This document shows, in pieces, positions 63,241 through 64,000 of a DNA stretch of 64,000 nt. Source of the DNA: Argyresthia goedartella (Eukaryota > Arthropoda > Insecta > Lepidoptera > Argyresthiidae); NCBI GenBank assembly GCA_949825045.1, contig OX463822.1:32428703-32492702 (forward strand). The letters run 5' to 3'. Positions within the stretch are counted from its first letter, which is position 1, and each line of letters starts with the position of its first letter. Below the pieces are notes generated by a model. It ran no database searches. It had not been told where the DNA came from and worked only from the letters and a program-made list of their open reading frames with translations. The translations under genes were made by a program, and so were the position numbers.

Positions 63241-63699
63241 AAAACGCCGTGCTCGACCGAAATCATTGCGCGCACTTCTTACATACCTACTAATATTTGT
63301 TGTAACTAGATTTAACAATGACTACGGTAGGCGAACGATAGAATGTATGCTACCGCTAGTACTTAATGAACTACCGAGCGAGGTCATTGATTCCCTGTGC
63401 GTGGACAATCACAAATGTAAAACTGTATTAAAAAAATACTTCCTACAACAATGTAAACACGGACAGGCTTCACAGGTGGCGGAGGGACCCGGCGGCGGCG
63501 GCGGCGTAGCAGGCGAGCCGTGAAATTCTACTAAGAAATCGCAGCTTGCCTGTCGCGCGGGGAATATCCGTAGCCTGTGAAACCGGCTCATAGTATTTCG
63601 CTCATAGAATAAAATATTAGATTAAAATGTAAACAGGGTAAAAGCTGTCAAGGATTGAGTGACCACCTAAGTAATGTTAAGAATAATTATAATTTGTTT

Positions 63700-63735
63700 T
63701 TGAATAAATAAATAAATAAATAAAAAAAAAAAACG
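63700..63735. repeat. (AAAT)n tail of the non-LTR element
   Basis: gaataaataaataaataaataaaaa closes the 3' UTR. Confidence 0.85.
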
Positions 63736-63927
63736 TTGATATTGTTTATAAATAAAGTTGTATTATGTTGGGTCATATGAATTTTTGATTTGTGGCGTTT
63801 ACTTATGTAATTATTAAATAAATTAGAATTTGTTTTGACGAAAGCAGCTACCTCATAAATGTACAACGAAGGAAACGTCAAAATATTTAGCCTCCTAAAG
63901 TGAGGCTTACAGCTGTCTCTGCGACGT

Positions 63928-63964
63928 ACAAAAAAGATGTATAGATCTTATACATCTTTTTTGT
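63928..63964. repeat. 16-bp perfect hairpin
   Basis: acaaaaaagatgtata (63928-63943) pairs with 63949-63964 around the loop gatct. Confidence 0.9.
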
Positions 63965-64000
63965 GCTACCAAGACTTTTTCTTTCGATACCCCGCTACCC

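Larger units (their letters stand above)
59158..63523 (+). pseudogene. ORF2: endonuclease and RT, decayed and interrupted twice
   Basis: Endonuclease: MTVLHINIRSMIINFNQLEH at 59158, several stops near 59310-59360, then VLIGDVNIDL and SCIDHIF at 59555-59730. Linker 60062-60292 (KKMWEFINKLCG). RT: NNYRPITILSCIDKIIEKYF, YGFQQKKNTC, VDFSKAFETL, SAQGSILAPTEYLIYVN up to 61113. After the LTR: YQFADDTCLLY (catalytic box), a Cys/His-rich insert (HGHQC...IICNGTC) and YLGMIIDSNFNWGPHI to 62838. After a frameshift and a 338-bp MITE: KRRARPKSLRALLTYL to the stop at 63523. Stops in the endonuclease mean the copy was decaying independently of the insertions. Confidence 0.82.
56690..63735 (+). mobile_element. 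two-ORF non-LTR retrotransposon with three nested insertions
   Basis: 5' UTR to 56761, ORF1 in two parts (56762-57496 and 58777-59031), ORF2 in pieces (59158-61113, 62227-62897, 63241-63523), 3' UTR and an (AAAT)n tail ending about 63735. Insertions at 57497-58768, 61114-62222 and 62898-63235 account for about 2.7 kb, leaving an element of about 4.3 kb. ORF1 with a PHD-like finger and FP-like domain suggests the CR1/Daphne group. Confidence 0.85.

Noticed and set aside
1..64000. CRISPR arrays, operons, riboswitches, rRNA
   Set aside because: None seen. Spliced genes and eukaryotic transposons make prokaryotic features implausible.

Overview
The window looks like nuclear DNA from an insect, most likely a moth or butterfly. 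It is AT-rich and intron-bearing, and it is packed with insect-type transposable elements. It also carries repeats I recall as common in lepidopteran genomes: the 'aaaaccggccaagtgc...cggaaccctaaaaa' repeat (two copies) and a retrotransposon 3' hairpin motif (four copies). No bacterial, CRISPR or operon structure is present. The lepidopteran assignment is inference.

One ordinary cellular gene can be assembled in full. The TRAPP-complex subunit TRAPPC5 (Trs31) is on the minus strand in five exons: 46001-45850, 45245-45119, 42184-42101, 38329-38231 and 29669-29571. They total 561 coding bases, 186 residues, with compatible phases and GT-AG borders. Its introns have been inflated to about 16 kb by a DIRS-like tyrosine-recombinase retrotransposon, several non-LTR retrotransposons, mariner and RTE fragments and an I-type element with an RNase H domain. 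A second gene-like locus, 49117-52314 (+), is a piggyBac transposase gene. An eight-exon model gives an open 866-residue protein, and two blocks of its N-terminal exons are tandemly duplicated.

Layout. 1-5.2 kb: a 5'-truncated non-LTR element inside a palindrome, a MITE and a decayed RT. 5.2-10.3 kb: a nearly intact two-ORF non-LTR element (-), broken only by one in-frame TAG. 11.6-12.4 kb: a PIF/Harbinger transposase pseudogene. 12.7-24.7 kb: a large Harbinger-like element with 29-bp inverted ends, a Myb-like gene and a transposase; a 4.07-kb hAT element with a perfect 8-bp target duplication sits in a Myb-gene intron, and a large inverted duplication lies in the right part. 25-31 kb: SINEs, a decayed non-LTR element and TRAPPC5 exon 5. 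31.4-37.2 kb: the DIRS-like element with inverted terminal repeats and an internal complementary region. 38-45 kb: more non-LTR, mariner and RTE remnants between TRAPPC5 exons. 47.8-55.9 kb: the two halves of a non-LTR element separated by the piggyBac gene. 56.7-63.7 kb: a two-ORF non-LTR element hit by three later insertions (1272 bp with 8-bp duplication, a 1109-bp solo LTR with 4-bp duplication, a 338-bp MITE with 5-bp duplication). Removing each insertion plus one duplication copy rejoins the local reading frame.

Most transposon genes here carry stops or frameshifts. Exceptions are the 316-residue ORF1 at 8953-9903, the DIRS gag-like ORF and the piggyBac gene. Family names rest on motifs read by eye; clade assignments are tentative.
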